This document shows, piece after piece, positions 47,512 to 57,130 of a stretch of DNA of 64,000 nucleotides. The stretch covers positions 172,008 to 236,007 of the forward strand of contig NZ_JAAOYX010000003.1 in assembly GCF_011759605.1 (NCBI RefSeq), in the 5' to 3' direction. The position numbers and the translations under genes were made by a program. This stretch comes from Luteibacter sp. SG786. GTDB taxonomy: Bacteria; Pseudomonadota; Gammaproteobacteria; Xanthomonadales; Rhodanobacteraceae. The notes below the pieces were generated by a model, which was given only the letters and a program-made list of their open reading frames with translations, did no database searches and was not told the DNA's origin. Each line of letters opens with the position of its first letter. Position 1 is the first letter of the stretch.

Positions 47512-48297
47512 ATGAAAACCAAGAACGAGATCGTCTCCAACTGGCTGCCCCGCTACACGGGCACGCCCCTGGAGGCCTTCGGCCAGCACATACTGCTGAC
47601 CAACTTCGGCCACTACGTGGACCGCTTCGCACACGAACACGGCGTGGAAGTGCGCGGCCGCGACCGGCCCATGCCCAACGCCACGGCCGACGGCATCACC
47701 CTGATCAACTTCGGCATGGGCAGCCCCAACGCCGCCACGATCATGGACCTCCTGAGCGTGATCGAACCCCAGGCCGTGCTGTTCCTCGGCAAGTGCGGTG
47801 GCCTCAAGAAGAAGAACGCCATCGGCGACCTCGTGCTTCCGATCGCCGCCATCCGCGGGGAGGGCACGTCCAACGACTACCTGCTTCCCGAGGTGCCGGC
47901 GCTGCCCGCATTCCAGCTGCAGCGCGCCGTCTCCACCATGATCCGTGACCTCGGCCACGACTACTGGACGGGCACTGTCTACACGACCAACCGCCGCGTG
48001 TGGGAACACGACGACGCCTTCAAGGAATACCTGCGCCGCACCCGCAGCATGGCCATCGACATGGAAACCGCGACGATCTTCGCCGCCGGCTTCGCCAATC
48101 ACATCTCCTGCGGCGCACTGCTGCTCGTCTCCGACCAGCCGATGATTCCCGAAGGTGTGAAAACCGAGACGAGCGACGCCGCCGTCACGGCCAACTTTGT
48201 CGAGCGGCACATCAAGGTCGGCGTGGAAGCGTTGAAGCTGGTACGTCGTCACGGTCGCAGCGTGAAGCACCTGCGCTTCGAGGACGACGGGGAGTAG
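47512..48297 (+). CDS. amn: AMP nucleosidase, short form
   Basis: This enzyme hydrolyses AMP to adenine and ribose 5-phosphate. The 261-residue form contains only the nucleoside-phosphorylase-like catalytic domain, without the N-terminal regulatory domain of E. coli Amn. Key stretches are LINFGMGSPNAATIMD, FLGKCGGLKKKNAIGD and MAIDMETATIFAAG. I start at MKTKNEIVSNWLP (47512) by family resemblance; an in-frame ATG lies 30 codons upstream. TACACT at 47409-47414 is a plausible -10. Confidence 0.85.
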   Translation: MKTKNEIVSNWLPRYTGTPLEAFGQHILLTNFGHYVDRFAHEHGVEVRGRDRPMPNATADGITLINFGMGSPNAATIMDLLSVIEPQAVLFLGKCGGLKKKNAIGDLVLPIAAIRGEGTSNDYLLPEVPALPAFQLQRAVSTMIRDLGHDYWTGTVYTTNRRVWEHDDAFKEYLRRTRSMAIDMETATIFAAGFANHISCGALLLVSDQPMIPEGVKTETSDAAVTANFVERHIKVGVEALKLVRRHGRSVKHLRFEDDGE

Positions 48298-48303
48298 TGC
48301 AGA

Positions 48304-48335
48304 ACAAAAAAAAGCCGCCCGTGGGAGCGGGCGGC
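48304..48335 (-). terminator. Terminator of the first TonB-dependent receptor
   Basis: On the minus strand GCCGCCC/GGGCGGC (48314-48320, 48329-48335) is followed by eight T residues and GTTC. It lies 66 bases after the receptor stop. Confidence 0.9.
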
Positions 48336-48401
48336 GATCTGGGGATGTTCGCACCGGTCGCGCGCCCAGGGGCACGCGCCATGTCTTATTGTGGTGTTGC
48401 T

Positions 48402-51400
48402 TCAGAGAGAGAAGTCGTACTCGGCCGAAAGCTGCACATAGCGAGGCTGCTGGAAGCTGGTGGGAATCTTGTAGGTGCTTCCCGCCAGCGAATTGCCGCT
48501 GTTGTCCTCGCCTACTTCGTTGATCGTGGTGGTGTGCTGCTTGTTGAAGATGTTGAACACGCTCGCCGAGATCGTCACGCCCTTGGCCCATTCCGGTTTG
48601 TACGACGTGTTGAGGTCGATATTCCAGTACGTGGGCGTGCGGCCGACGGAACCGCGCTTGACGATCATGCCGCTGCAATAGAGATAGGCGCCGCCACCGT
48701 ATCCGCCATCGACCTGGCCGTCGATCGGGTTGAGGCCATAGCAATTTTCCGGGCGGCCCGTCTGCAACACGCCGTTGGCGCCGATCAGCCATTCGGGCGT
48801 GATCTGCCACGCACCATAGATCTTGAAGGTGTGCTTACGGTCGTTCGGCAGGTAACCGTTCGCACCGGCCATGATTTCCGGATAGTCGAACAGCTCGGTG
48901 GTGCCGGTGTCCGCCTGGCCGTTGCTTGAATCCACGCCACCCTCGGCATTGCCGCGAGTGTGCGAGAACACGTACGACGTCTTCAGGTACCACACATTGT
49001 CGAAGTTGCGCTCAGCGGTGAGCTGGAGGGCCATGTACGAGCGCTTGTAGCTCGGCTCGCCTACGGCCGTACCGGGCAGGTGGATGTCGTACAGCGTGCC
49101 CGTGGCATCCACCGGCGTCCTCAAGGTGACCGAACTGCCGGGGTTGAAGATGTAGCAGCCCGGCACGTTGGACGCGGCCGGGGTGAGGCTGTTGGTATCC
49201 AGGTTGAGGCCGTACTCCGCATTGGCGGCTTTTGCGATCGGGCGGAAGTCGCAGGCATCGTCGATGCCCGTGAGCACCTTGCGGTAGATCGCCTTCGCGC
49301 CAAGCGTCCAGTCCGCTACCTGTTGCTGGGCTCCGAGGATGAACTCGCGCTGCTTGAACGGCTTTAGGTCCCTGGTGGCCACGGCGTCCGGATTGGGCAC
49401 CACACCGGCTTCGCCGTTGGCGTACACGGTGCCGGTGCGCGATGGGAACTGCGCCCCGTATGCCGCGGGTACCGGGCCGAGCCCAAGCGGCGCGCCGGTG
49501 ACCGGATCCACGCCGGTGTAGCTGAAGTAGCGGATCTGGTAGAGCGACGCGGCGGCGCCGCGCAACGCGACGTTGCCGTCGAGCGGCAGCGAATAGTCGC
49601 CCGCACTGCCGTACACCTTCAGTGACGAATCGCCATGCACGTCCCAGGAGAAACCCAGGCGCGGTTGCCAGCTATGCGTCTGGCTGACATACGTCTGGCC
49701 GAGGCTGTTGGTGTTGTTGAAGCCGTCGTTACGCACGCCGATGCGAGCGACGAAGTTGTCGCTGACGTGCCAGTTGTCCTGGAGGTAATACGACTTCTGC
49801 GTGATACCCACTTTCGCGCCGGTGGCGAATACGGCCTGCTCCACGACGCTGTCGGCAGGATCGAGTCCCGGGGCATGGCCCAGGATGCTTTCCGGAATCG
49901 ACTGGTAGGTATACGTCGAGCCGCCTTCGTAGGCGGTGCCGGTATCGGTGGTGAAGTGGTCGCGCGCCCAGCCCGCCTTCAGCTCGTGATCGCCCAGGTG
50001 GTACTCGAAGTCGATGCGGCCGGCGTTACGCTTATCCTCCCCATCGGGGGTGTTGAGCGTGCCGGTGGTGAACGAGCAGTGCGGATAGCCCGAGGCGCCG
50101 TCGTTCACGGGCGTGCGGTGGTCGTTGATGATCGGGCAACCGGGCGAATTCACGGCGTCGAAGATGTTGCCGTCGTACTGCTCCACAACACCATCGGCGG
50201 TCGTGGCGCGCTCGATGCGCTTGTTCACGCTGGTGCCGTACTGCGCGGATATCGTGAAGTCGTCGGTGACGTAGCTGGTGTACTTGAGGATGTTGTTCAT
50301 CCCGCCGGTCTTGTCGTACACCTGGCCGAGGTAGTCGCCGCGGTGGGGCTGGCCATTGTCGTCGTAGCTGTAACCGTAGACGCTTTGTTGCTGCGTGCTG
50401 GAATCACTGAAACCCGTGTATTCGAGGATGTTGCTCTCGTTGATGTTCCAGTCCAGCTTCACCAGGTAGCGCGGGTCGCTGATCGTCGTCTTGTTGAAGT
50501 TGCCGCCACCGGTCGTATCGCCATAGTGCTCGTCGGCCGTGCGCGTCCCGCCCACCAGGGCGAACAGGAACAGCTTGTCCTTGATCAGCGGACCGCCGAG
50601 CCACGCGTTCCAGCGCTGGCCGAAATCGGTGGGGCTGCCCGTCTGGTTGTTGCCCATGACGTAGTTGCTGTTGTGGCGGTTGTTCTGCAACAGCGCGCCA
50701 TTACGCAGGTACACGTTCGGCTGGTTGGCCTGGAACTGGTACGGGTTCCAGGTGTAGTCGACGCCGCCCTTCCATTCATTCGTGCCGCGCTTGGTGTTTA
50801 CCGAGATGACGCCGCCGGTGGAATTACCGTACTCGGCCCCGTAACCGCCATCCTGGATTTCCTCCTGGTCGATCGCTTCAAACGGCACCTGCGCGTAGGT
50901 GAGGCTTTGGAAGAAATTGGTGACGTTGAAGCCGTTGACGTAGTAGCTGTTCTCGGCCACCGACGCGCCGCTGAAGGACGCAAGGTTGCCGAAGGCGCTG
51001 TCGCCGCGCGTGGCGCCCGGTGCCAGCAGGGCGACCGCCGTCTGGTTGCGGGCCAGCGGCAGCTTCTTGATCTGGTCCGAGGTCATCACCGTGTTGGTCT
51101 GGCTGGAGGTGATGTCGATGGGTGGCAGGGCATTCGCGGTGACCGACACCGTGGAAAGGTCTTCGGTGCCGGTCGGCGCGGCGAGATTGAGGTTGAAGCC
51201 CTGGCCGGCCACGACCTGCACGTCGCGTGCGGCGCTCTGGCCTCCCTTCGTCGAGGTGACGTGGTAGCTGCCGGGTGGAAGCGACGAAATGGTGAAACGA
51301 CCATCGTTGCCCGCCGTGGCCGAACGACTGAGGCCACTCCCGGTATTGGTGGCGGTGACCTGCGCCCCGGCGTCCGCCGTGCCGTAGATGCCGCCGACCG

Positions 51401-51503
51401 TGCTCTGTGCGAAGGCGCCGGTCGCGATGAGCCCCAGTCCCAACGCGATGGCAAAAGAAAGCGAGCGTCGCTGCGTACGCTCCACCGAATGACGCGATCC
51501 CAT
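48402..51503 (-). CDS. TonB-dependent receptor, Oar-like, with carboxypeptidase-regulatory domain (copy 1)
   Basis: A 1033-residue outer-membrane receptor. The signal peptide ends near residue 33 (IATGAFAQ). A carboxypeptidase-regulatory-like beta domain follows (TFTISSLPPGSYHV-type region), then a plug with VTANALPPIDIT and YGAEYGNSTGGVISV, then a large barrel. The last residues YDFSL deviate from a terminal aromatic. These Oar-like receptors take up large ligands using TonB; the ligand is unknown. GGGAG precedes the ATG at 51503. It is a paralogue of the next receptor upstream; the two are similar in size and order. Confidence 0.88.
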   Translation of the reverse strand: MGSRHSVERTQRRSLSFAIALGLGLIATGAFAQSTVGGIYGTADAGAQVTATNTGSGLSRSATAGNDGRFTISSLPPGSYHVTSTKGGQSAARDVQVVAGQGFNLNLAAPTGTEDLSTVSVTANALPPIDITSSQTNTVMTSDQIKKLPLARNQTAVALLAPGATRGDSAFGNLASFSGASVAENSYYVNGFNVTNFFQSLTYAQVPFEAIDQEEIQDGGYGAEYGNSTGGVISVNTKRGTNEWKGGVDYTWNPYQFQANQPNVYLRNGALLQNNRHNSNYVMGNNQTGSPTDFGQRWNAWLGGPLIKDKLFLFALVGGTRTADEHYGDTTGGGNFNKTTISDPRYLVKLDWNINESNILEYTGFSDSSTQQQSVYGYSYDDNGQPHRGDYLGQVYDKTGGMNNILKYTSYVTDDFTISAQYGTSVNKRIERATTADGVVEQYDGNIFDAVNSPGCPIINDHRTPVNDGASGYPHCSFTTGTLNTPDGEDKRNAGRIDFEYHLGDHELKAGWARDHFTTDTGTAYEGGSTYTYQSIPESILGHAPGLDPADSVVEQAVFATGAKVGITQKSYYLQDNWHVSDNFVARIGVRNDGFNNTNSLGQTYVSQTHSWQPRLGFSWDVHGDSSLKVYGSAGDYSLPLDGNVALRGAAASLYQIRYFSYTGVDPVTGAPLGLGPVPAAYGAQFPSRTGTVYANGEAGVVPNPDAVATRDLKPFKQREFILGAQQQVADWTLGAKAIYRKVLTGIDDACDFRPIAKAANAEYGLNLDTNSLTPAASNVPGCYIFNPGSSVTLRTPVDATGTLYDIHLPGTAVGEPSYKRSYMALQLTAERNFDNVWYLKTSYVFSHTRGNAEGGVDSSNGQADTGTTELFDYPEIMAGANGYLPNDRKHTFKIYGAWQITPEWLIGANGVLQTGRPENCYGLNPIDGQVDGGYGGGAYLYCSGMIVKRGSVGRTPTYWNIDLNTSYKPEWAKGVTISASVFNIFNKQHTTTINEVGEDNSGNSLAGSTYKIPTSFQQPRYVQLSAEYDFSL

Positions 51504-51977
51504 GTGTTCTCCCGGCCAATGGCCCACTGATTCAAACCGTCGCCGTCCCTCGACGAGCGAAGCGGTTAACGAAACTGCAACAAGCGGATGCACGCTACGC
51601 CCGCCGACCAGGGCCGCTCAATGCGAGTTCCCTGAACACAATTTCCTCTGGATATTGCGTGCGCGGCGAACGCATGGGTCGTGCGCCTGCATCGCAAGGC
51701 GGCTTCGGCGCCACGGCTGCCTTGGGCATCGGAGGTCGCAGGAAGGTCCGTATACCGTTAACCCCTCGATGAAAAAATCTTCATTGAGTTCGGGATATTT
51801 CGACACTTCGCTTCGCGAACTCGCGAACAGATCTGGACGGCGTCGCTTTTTCCTGGTGGCGACATGGGCGGGCAAGGCCGCCGAGGCCCACCCACGACGC
51901 GAAAACCCACCATAAAAAAAGGCCGCTCCCTCCGGGAGCGGCCAATCTGGGGAGTGTTGCCACTTTCTTGTTATGGA
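51504..51977 (-). promoter_or_regulatory. Gap between the two TonB receptors
   Basis: These 474 bases hold the upstream region of receptor copy 1 and, at the far end, the terminator of copy 2. TTCGCGAACTCGCGAA (51812-51827) is a 7-2-7 palindrome about 310 bp from the start. No convincing small gene is seen in either strand; frames present are short and compositionally unlike their neighbours. Confidence 0.4.
51914..51943 (-). terminator. Terminator of the second TonB-dependent receptor
   Basis: On the minus strand GGCCGCTCCC/GGGAGCGGCC (51921-51943, loop of three) is followed by seven T residues. It starts 34 bases after the receptor stop. Confidence 0.92.
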
Positions 51978-54900
51978 TCAGAGCGTGAAGTCGTACCGTG
52001 CGCCGAGGCGGACGTAGCGCGGATCCTGGAACGAGCGGGCGCGCAGGTAGTTGGGGTTCGGCAGTCCGGCGGCCGTCTCGCCGGTTTCGTAGTACTGCGT
52101 CACGCGCTGCTTGCCGAGGGCGTTGAACACGTCGGCCGACAGCGTGAGCTTGTGGTCCGCGAAGGCGGGCTTCCAGGCGGCGCTGAGGTCGAGCGTGTAC
52201 GTCCACGGCGTGCGGCCACGGGAGCCGCGCGGCGAGGGCTGGCCGTTACACCAGAAGTAGTTGTTCTGGTAGTTGTACGGGTCGCCACCGGCGGATTCCG
52301 GACGAACGCCGAGACAGCTCACCGGGTAACCCGAGGCGATGCGCGTTACCGTCGAGAACTGCCATTCATCGGTTGGCGCGTACGTGCCGTAGATGCGCAG
52401 CTGGTGCTTCTGGTCGTTCGGCAAGTCGCCGTTCGTGTTCTCCATGATGGCCGGGAAGTCCCAGCTTTCCGTCGTGGAAACGTCAGCCTGCACGATGTTG
52501 GAATCGAGCTGGCCCTCGGAGTTGCCGTAGCTGCGCGAGTACGTGTAGTCGATCTTGCCGTACCACTTGTCGCTGAACTGGTGCTCGGCGTAGAGGTCGA
52601 GCATGTAGTACGAGCGTTTCGGCTTCGGCTCGCCGATATCCTTGGCGGAAAGCGGGATGCTCAGATACTGGCCGTCTGCCGGCGACACCGTGAACGTGTT
52701 GGCACGGCCGGGGTTGTACAGCCAGCAGCCCGTGCTTCGCGCGATGCCGGCCGCCACTTCGTCGCTGAGACCGTTGCGGTCGCCCCATGCCTGCAGCGGC
52801 GCCGAATCGCAGGTGTCGTCGATCAGGCTGCGCAGGCGGCGGTACATCGCCTTCGCGCCGACGGTCCAGTTGTCGCCGAGCTGCTTGTCGAAGCCGAAGA
52901 TGTACTCATCCTGGTAGTAGGAGTGCAGCTGCTGGGCCGACACGGTCTTCGCATCCGGCGGCACACCGTTGGCACCGTTGTTGTAGTAGGTGGCGGACCA
53001 CGGGCCGGTGCCGAGCCCGGTGGGCACGCCGCTGACCGGGTCGATGCCCGTGAAGCTGTAGAACTGCGAAGGATAGGTGGATGGGCCGGCGCCGCGCACG
53101 GCGACCGAGGTTGGCAGGCCGAGGTGGTAGCGGCCCGCATTGGCGTAGATCTTCAACGAGCTGTCGCCGTAGACGTCCCACGACGCACCCAGGCGCGGGT
53201 CGAGCTGGTGGCGCGAACTCGCATACGCGTCGCCGGAACCGTTGTAGTTGGTGAACTGCTCGTTGCGCAGGCCGATATACGCGTGCCACCGGTCGGAGAT
53301 CTGCCAGTTGTCTTCCACGAACTGCGACCGCTGGTTCGTGCGTGCCGACGTGCCGGTGGTCAGGGCGGTGGATTCGACGTAGTAGCCATTGGGGAAGTCG
53401 GCCGGGTTGTACAGGTCCGGGTCGAGGCCGAGGTTGCTCAGGCGATTGCGTATCGACTTGCCGTTGCCGACGTCGGCGTAGATGTAGCCCGTGCCGCCCA
53501 CGGGCACGGAACCCCACGTGGCGCGGAGCACATAGTTGTCCACGCCGGCACGCAGGTCGTGGTCGCCGATGCGGTATTCGATGTTCGCGCTCCAGCCGTT
53601 CGTGCGGTCCTTCGAGCCTGGCAGCAGGAACGAGGTGGCGCCCACCGTGCAGCCGGTCTGCGGATTGGCGGCGAATTCGACGCGGTTGTCGGTGATGCCG
53701 GGGCAGGTCCCGCCGGACGCGGAGTTGATGGTCTGCTGATGGTTGGAGCTCGACTTGCCGTACATCGCGTTGATCGTGAGATCGTCGGTGATGTAACCGG
53801 TGTAGTGGCCGATGTACATGTTGCCGCCCGGCGTGGCGTTGGTCTGCGTGCCGTTGTAGTTCTTGGTGTAGGTGTGGCCGAGGTAATCGCCGCGGCCCGT
53901 CGCATAGTCGTAGCCGAAGATGGAGGCATCGGTGGTTTCGGTATCGCCGATCCCAGTGAACTCGAGGATGTTGTTGTCGGTGATGTTCCAGTCGATCTTG
54001 CCCAGCCAGCGCGTGGTCTTGTTCGAGTCACGCTCGTCGTCGCTGACCGTGCTGGGTCCGGTGTAGTTTCCGGTCTGCTTGATCCAGTCGGCGGCCGCGA
54101 AGATGAAGAGCTTGTCCTTGATCAGGGCGCCGCCGAGCGAGCCGGAATACTGGAGGTTTTCCTGGTCGCGCAGGGCGTACGGGTTGCCGCGCTGGTAGAG
54201 CGTGCCGTCGGTGAGGCGGATGTCCTTCGGCTGCTGCGCCAGGCCGCTGGGCGAGAACAGCACCTGCACGTCGCCCTTCCATTCGTTCGAGCCGCGCTTG
54301 GAAACCACGTTGATCACGCCGCCAGTGGAACGGCCGTATTCCGCGCCGTAGCCGCCGATGAGCACCTGCTCCTGGTCGATCGCGTCGTAGGGCAGCTGGC
54401 GTGAACTCACACCCGTGAGCGGGTTGGTCGCCTGGAAGCCGTTGATGTAATACGCGTTCTCCGACGCCGACGAGCCGCCGAACGACAACGCATTGCCGTA
54501 GCCGCGCGCGGCGGGCGTGGTGCCCGGCGCGAGCAACGCCACGGAACTGATCGACGTGCGTGCGATGGGCAGTTTCGACAGCTGGTCGGCCGTGAGCACC
54601 GTGCGCGAGTCGACCGAGCTCACGTCGATGCTGGGCAGGCTGTTCGCCGTGACCTGCACGCTGCCCAGGGTGGTGGCATCCGCCGAGGTGGACGCGAACG
54701 ACACGTCCGTGCCCTGGCTGATGGACGTCTGCACGCCCTTGTGCGAATCGACCACGGCGCCGTTGTGCATCAGCGAGACGTCGTAGCTGCCGATCGGGAG
54801 CGAGTTGGCACGATAGCGTCCGCCCGCGTCCACGGTGATGTCGCGGCGGAGGCCGGTGGCGGTGTTCTCGATATGGACGACGTCGCCGGGTGTGGCCGAG

Positions 54901-55028
54901 CCGAAGATGGAGCCGGTGGCGTTGCTCTGCGCGAGCGCTCCACCGGCGGCTCCCGTGGCGATGGCGAACGCCAGCGCGGCCACAAGTCGTCGGCGTGCGG
55001 TTGCCGGAGCATGGTTTGCGAACTGCAT
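51978..55028 (-). CDS. TonB-dependent receptor, Oar-like, with carboxypeptidase-regulatory domain (copy 2)
   Basis: A 1016-residue paralogue of the next receptor gene on the same strand. The signal peptide ends near residue 34 (GGALAQ). The N-terminal regulatory-like domain contains GGRYRANSLPIGSYDV; the plug has VTANSLPSIDVSS and GGYGAEYGRSTGGVINV. The C-terminal barrel ends in RYDFTL. AGGAGGG precedes the ATG. Its 440-bp upstream region, shared with the divergent antiporter gene, contains two palindromes. The ligand is not known; carbohydrate or peptide uptake is possible. Confidence 0.88.
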   Translation of the reverse strand: MQFANHAPATARRRLVAALAFAIATGAAGGALAQSNATGSIFGSATPGDVVHIENTATGLRRDITVDAGGRYRANSLPIGSYDVSLMHNGAVVDSHKGVQTSISQGTDVSFASTSADATTLGSVQVTANSLPSIDVSSVDSRTVLTADQLSKLPIARTSISSVALLAPGTTPAARGYGNALSFGGSSASENAYYINGFQATNPLTGVSSRQLPYDAIDQEQVLIGGYGAEYGRSTGGVINVVSKRGSNEWKGDVQVLFSPSGLAQQPKDIRLTDGTLYQRGNPYALRDQENLQYSGSLGGALIKDKLFIFAAADWIKQTGNYTGPSTVSDDERDSNKTTRWLGKIDWNITDNNILEFTGIGDTETTDASIFGYDYATGRGDYLGHTYTKNYNGTQTNATPGGNMYIGHYTGYITDDLTINAMYGKSSSNHQQTINSASGGTCPGITDNRVEFAANPQTGCTVGATSFLLPGSKDRTNGWSANIEYRIGDHDLRAGVDNYVLRATWGSVPVGGTGYIYADVGNGKSIRNRLSNLGLDPDLYNPADFPNGYYVESTALTTGTSARTNQRSQFVEDNWQISDRWHAYIGLRNEQFTNYNGSGDAYASSRHQLDPRLGASWDVYGDSSLKIYANAGRYHLGLPTSVAVRGAGPSTYPSQFYSFTGIDPVSGVPTGLGTGPWSATYYNNGANGVPPDAKTVSAQQLHSYYQDEYIFGFDKQLGDNWTVGAKAMYRRLRSLIDDTCDSAPLQAWGDRNGLSDEVAAGIARSTGCWLYNPGRANTFTVSPADGQYLSIPLSAKDIGEPKPKRSYYMLDLYAEHQFSDKWYGKIDYTYSRSYGNSEGQLDSNIVQADVSTTESWDFPAIMENTNGDLPNDQKHQLRIYGTYAPTDEWQFSTVTRIASGYPVSCLGVRPESAGGDPYNYQNNYFWCNGQPSPRGSRGRTPWTYTLDLSAAWKPAFADHKLTLSADVFNALGKQRVTQYYETGETAAGLPNPNYLRARSFQDPRYVRLGARYDFTL

Positions 55029-55468
55029 GGAAGTACCCTCCTGTGATTATGCGGAACGAAATCGGAGCGGCAGCACCCGTGCCCGCGCGGCACGCGGACA
55101 GGCCGCCGAAGAACGGCGGTGGGTTTGCGGGGAATGGGTTATCTCGCCGCCGTCACGCCGGATGCGCGCGACGGCGCGACGTCATGGCAGGCGGGCGAGC
55201 CTGTCCTCTTCTCGGAATGGGGGTACGGACCGATACGGGAACGGCATGGGGTTCTCCCCTGAAAAGCTCGTGCAGGGACATCGTCCATGGAGCGAAATCG
55301 TCGTCGACGAACGCACCGGAACCGATGCGTTTGCAAAACGTAAACCTCCGTTCCATAAGGGAACAATAGGAATAAGTCCTAAGCAGGTAATTGCGTATGA
55401 TGTGCAGCATATTACGTCGGTCGAAGGTTCCTGTTGCCTCTTCCGGGGCCGGCCGCTAGCGTCGCCGC
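55029..55468. promoter_or_regulatory. Divergent control region between TonB receptor 2 and the antiporter
   Basis: No gene is recognised in these 440 bases. CGTTTGCAAAACG (55328-55340) is a 5-3-5 dyad of LacI-like appearance. TAGGAATAAGTCCTA (55367-55381) is a near-perfect palindrome. An AT-richer stretch (55353-55415) around them is the probable promoter zone, in contrast to the GC-rich remainder. Which gene each dyad serves is not clear. Confidence 0.4.
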
Positions 55469-57127
55469 ATGGACCTCGTCATCACTGTGCTCATCCTCCT
55501 GCTCGTCGTCGCGCTGTCCGGCTCGGTGGTGCGCATCCTGCCGGTCAGGCTGCCGCTGCCGCTGTTGCAGATCGCCCTTGGTGCGCTGCTCGCCCGGCCG
55601 TTCGGCATGCATGTCGAGTTCGATCCCGATCTCTTCTTCCTGTTGTTCATTCCGCCCCTGCTGTTCGCCGACGGCTGGCGTATTCCCAAGCGCGAGTTGT
55701 TCCTCCTGTGGCGTCCCATCCTGGCGCTCGCCATCGGCCTGGTGTTCTTCACCATCGTCGGGGTGGGCTACTTCGTGCACTGGATGATTCCCACGGTGCC
55801 GTTGGCGGTGGCGTTTGCGTTGGCGGCGGTGCTTTCACCGACCGACGCCGTGGCGGTGTCCTCGATGACCGGCGGATCGCGGATCCCGCCGCGACTCATG
55901 CACGTGCTTTCCGGCGAAGCACTGCTGAACGATGCGTCCGGCCTCGTTGCGTTGCAGTTCGCGATCGCCGCCGAGTTGACTGGCAGGTTCTCCCTGACTT
56001 CGGCCGCGGCGGATTTCGCCATGATGGCGTTCGGTGGCGTGCTGGCAGGGGCATTCGTCGGACTGGTGTTCGGGGTGGTCCGCCGTCGTCTCGTCCGTTG
56101 GGCCAGCGAGGTCGATCCGCCGAGCCAGGTCGCGCTCGTGCTCGTGCTGCCTTTTGCCGCATATCTGCTCGCGGAACATTTCGGCGTATCGGGCATCCTC
56201 GCGGCCGTTGCGGCGGGCGTCACGATGAACCGCACGGATGTATCGAAGGGCGGCTATGTGGCCACGCGCGTGCAGAACGGCGCTGTCTGGTCGATGCTGG
56301 AATTCGTCTTCAATGGACTGATCTTCCTTCTGCTGGGTCTGCAACTGCCCGGCATCGTCGACGACGCGGCGCTGGATCTGCGTCAGGCGGGAGGCGGCGA
56401 ACCGTGGCACCTCGTGGCTTATGTGGTGGCGATCACGCTGGTGCTCGTGGTGCTGCGCTTCATCTGGGTGTGGGTGTCACTGCGCTTCATGCTGATGCGG
56501 GCCTGGCACCGTGGAGAGCAGCGACCGAAAGTCGGCACGCGCCTCGTCTGGACGACCGCGCTGGCGGGTGTTCGCGGTGCCATCACCATGGCCGGCGTGC
56601 TGTCGTTGCCCCTCATGAAGCACGGGGGCGTGCTGTTTCCGACGCGGGATCTCATGATCTTCCTCGCGACCGGCGTGATCCTCTGCACGCTGCTGCTCGG
56701 CGCCATCGGTCTGCCGTTGCTGGTGAGGGGGCTGAAACTCGACGGGGAAGATCCCCGTGTCCGGGAAGAGAGGAAAGCGCGAGCGCTTGCTGCGGAGGCG
56801 GCGCTGCGCGGCATTGCCGCGGAGCAGAAGCGCGTGGAGGACGGTGGCGACGATCGTTCCGTCGCGCTCGCCTCGCGGATCGCGGCACGTGTCATGGCCG
56901 ATTATCAGCAGCGGCTGGCTGCCGCGGGCGAGGAAGGCGACGTGCCCGAGAGGGCACGCGCCGAAGTGGGTGCAGAGCGAGCCATGCGACTCGTGGCGTT
57001 GCAGGCAGAGCGAAAGGAACTGGCGGAACTACGCCGCACGCATCGGATCAACGACGAGACGATGCGCCTGCTCATGCGCGAAGTGGACCTGGCCGAAGCG
57101 GCGTTGACCGGATTGCATTCGGTTTGA
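55469..57127 (+). CDS. CPA1-family Na+/H+ antiporter (NhaP/YjcE-like)
   Basis: A 552-residue inner-membrane antiporter with about twelve membrane helices in residues 1-420. The ion-binding ND motif is in GEALLNDASGLVALQ and the upstream motif in AVLSPTDAVAVSS. Conserved Arg and Gly follow in TALAGVRGAITMAGV. A charged cytoplasmic tail of ~130 residues, rich in Arg, Glu and Ala, closes the protein. It exports Na+ or K+ in exchange for protons. It ends 3 bases before the convergent tatD stop. Confidence 0.9.
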   Translation: MDLVITVLILLLVVALSGSVVRILPVRLPLPLLQIALGALLARPFGMHVEFDPDLFFLLFIPPLLFADGWRIPKRELFLLWRPILALAIGLVFFTIVGVGYFVHWMIPTVPLAVAFALAAVLSPTDAVAVSSMTGGSRIPPRLMHVLSGEALLNDASGLVALQFAIAAELTGRFSLTSAAADFAMMAFGGVLAGAFVGLVFGVVRRRLVRWASEVDPPSQVALVLVLPFAAYLLAEHFGVSGILAAVAAGVTMNRTDVSKGGYVATRVQNGAVWSMLEFVFNGLIFLLLGLQLPGIVDDAALDLRQAGGGEPWHLVAYVVAITLVLVVLRFIWVWVSLRFMLMRAWHRGEQRPKVGTRLVWTTALAGVRGAITMAGVLSLPLMKHGGVLFPTRDLMIFLATGVILCTLLLGAIGLPLLVRGLKLDGEDPRVREERKARALAAEAALRGIAAEQKRVEDGGDDRSVALASRIAARVMADYQQRLAAAGEEGDVPERARAEVGAERAMRLVALQAERKELAELRRTHRINDETMRLLMREVDLAEAALTGLHSV

Positions 57128-57130
57128 GGC

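Noticed and set aside
51502..51915. 137-codon open frame on the plus strand in the gap between the TonB receptors
   Set aside because: No ribosome site, no motif, and composition unlike neighbouring genes; it overlaps the receptor start and terminator.
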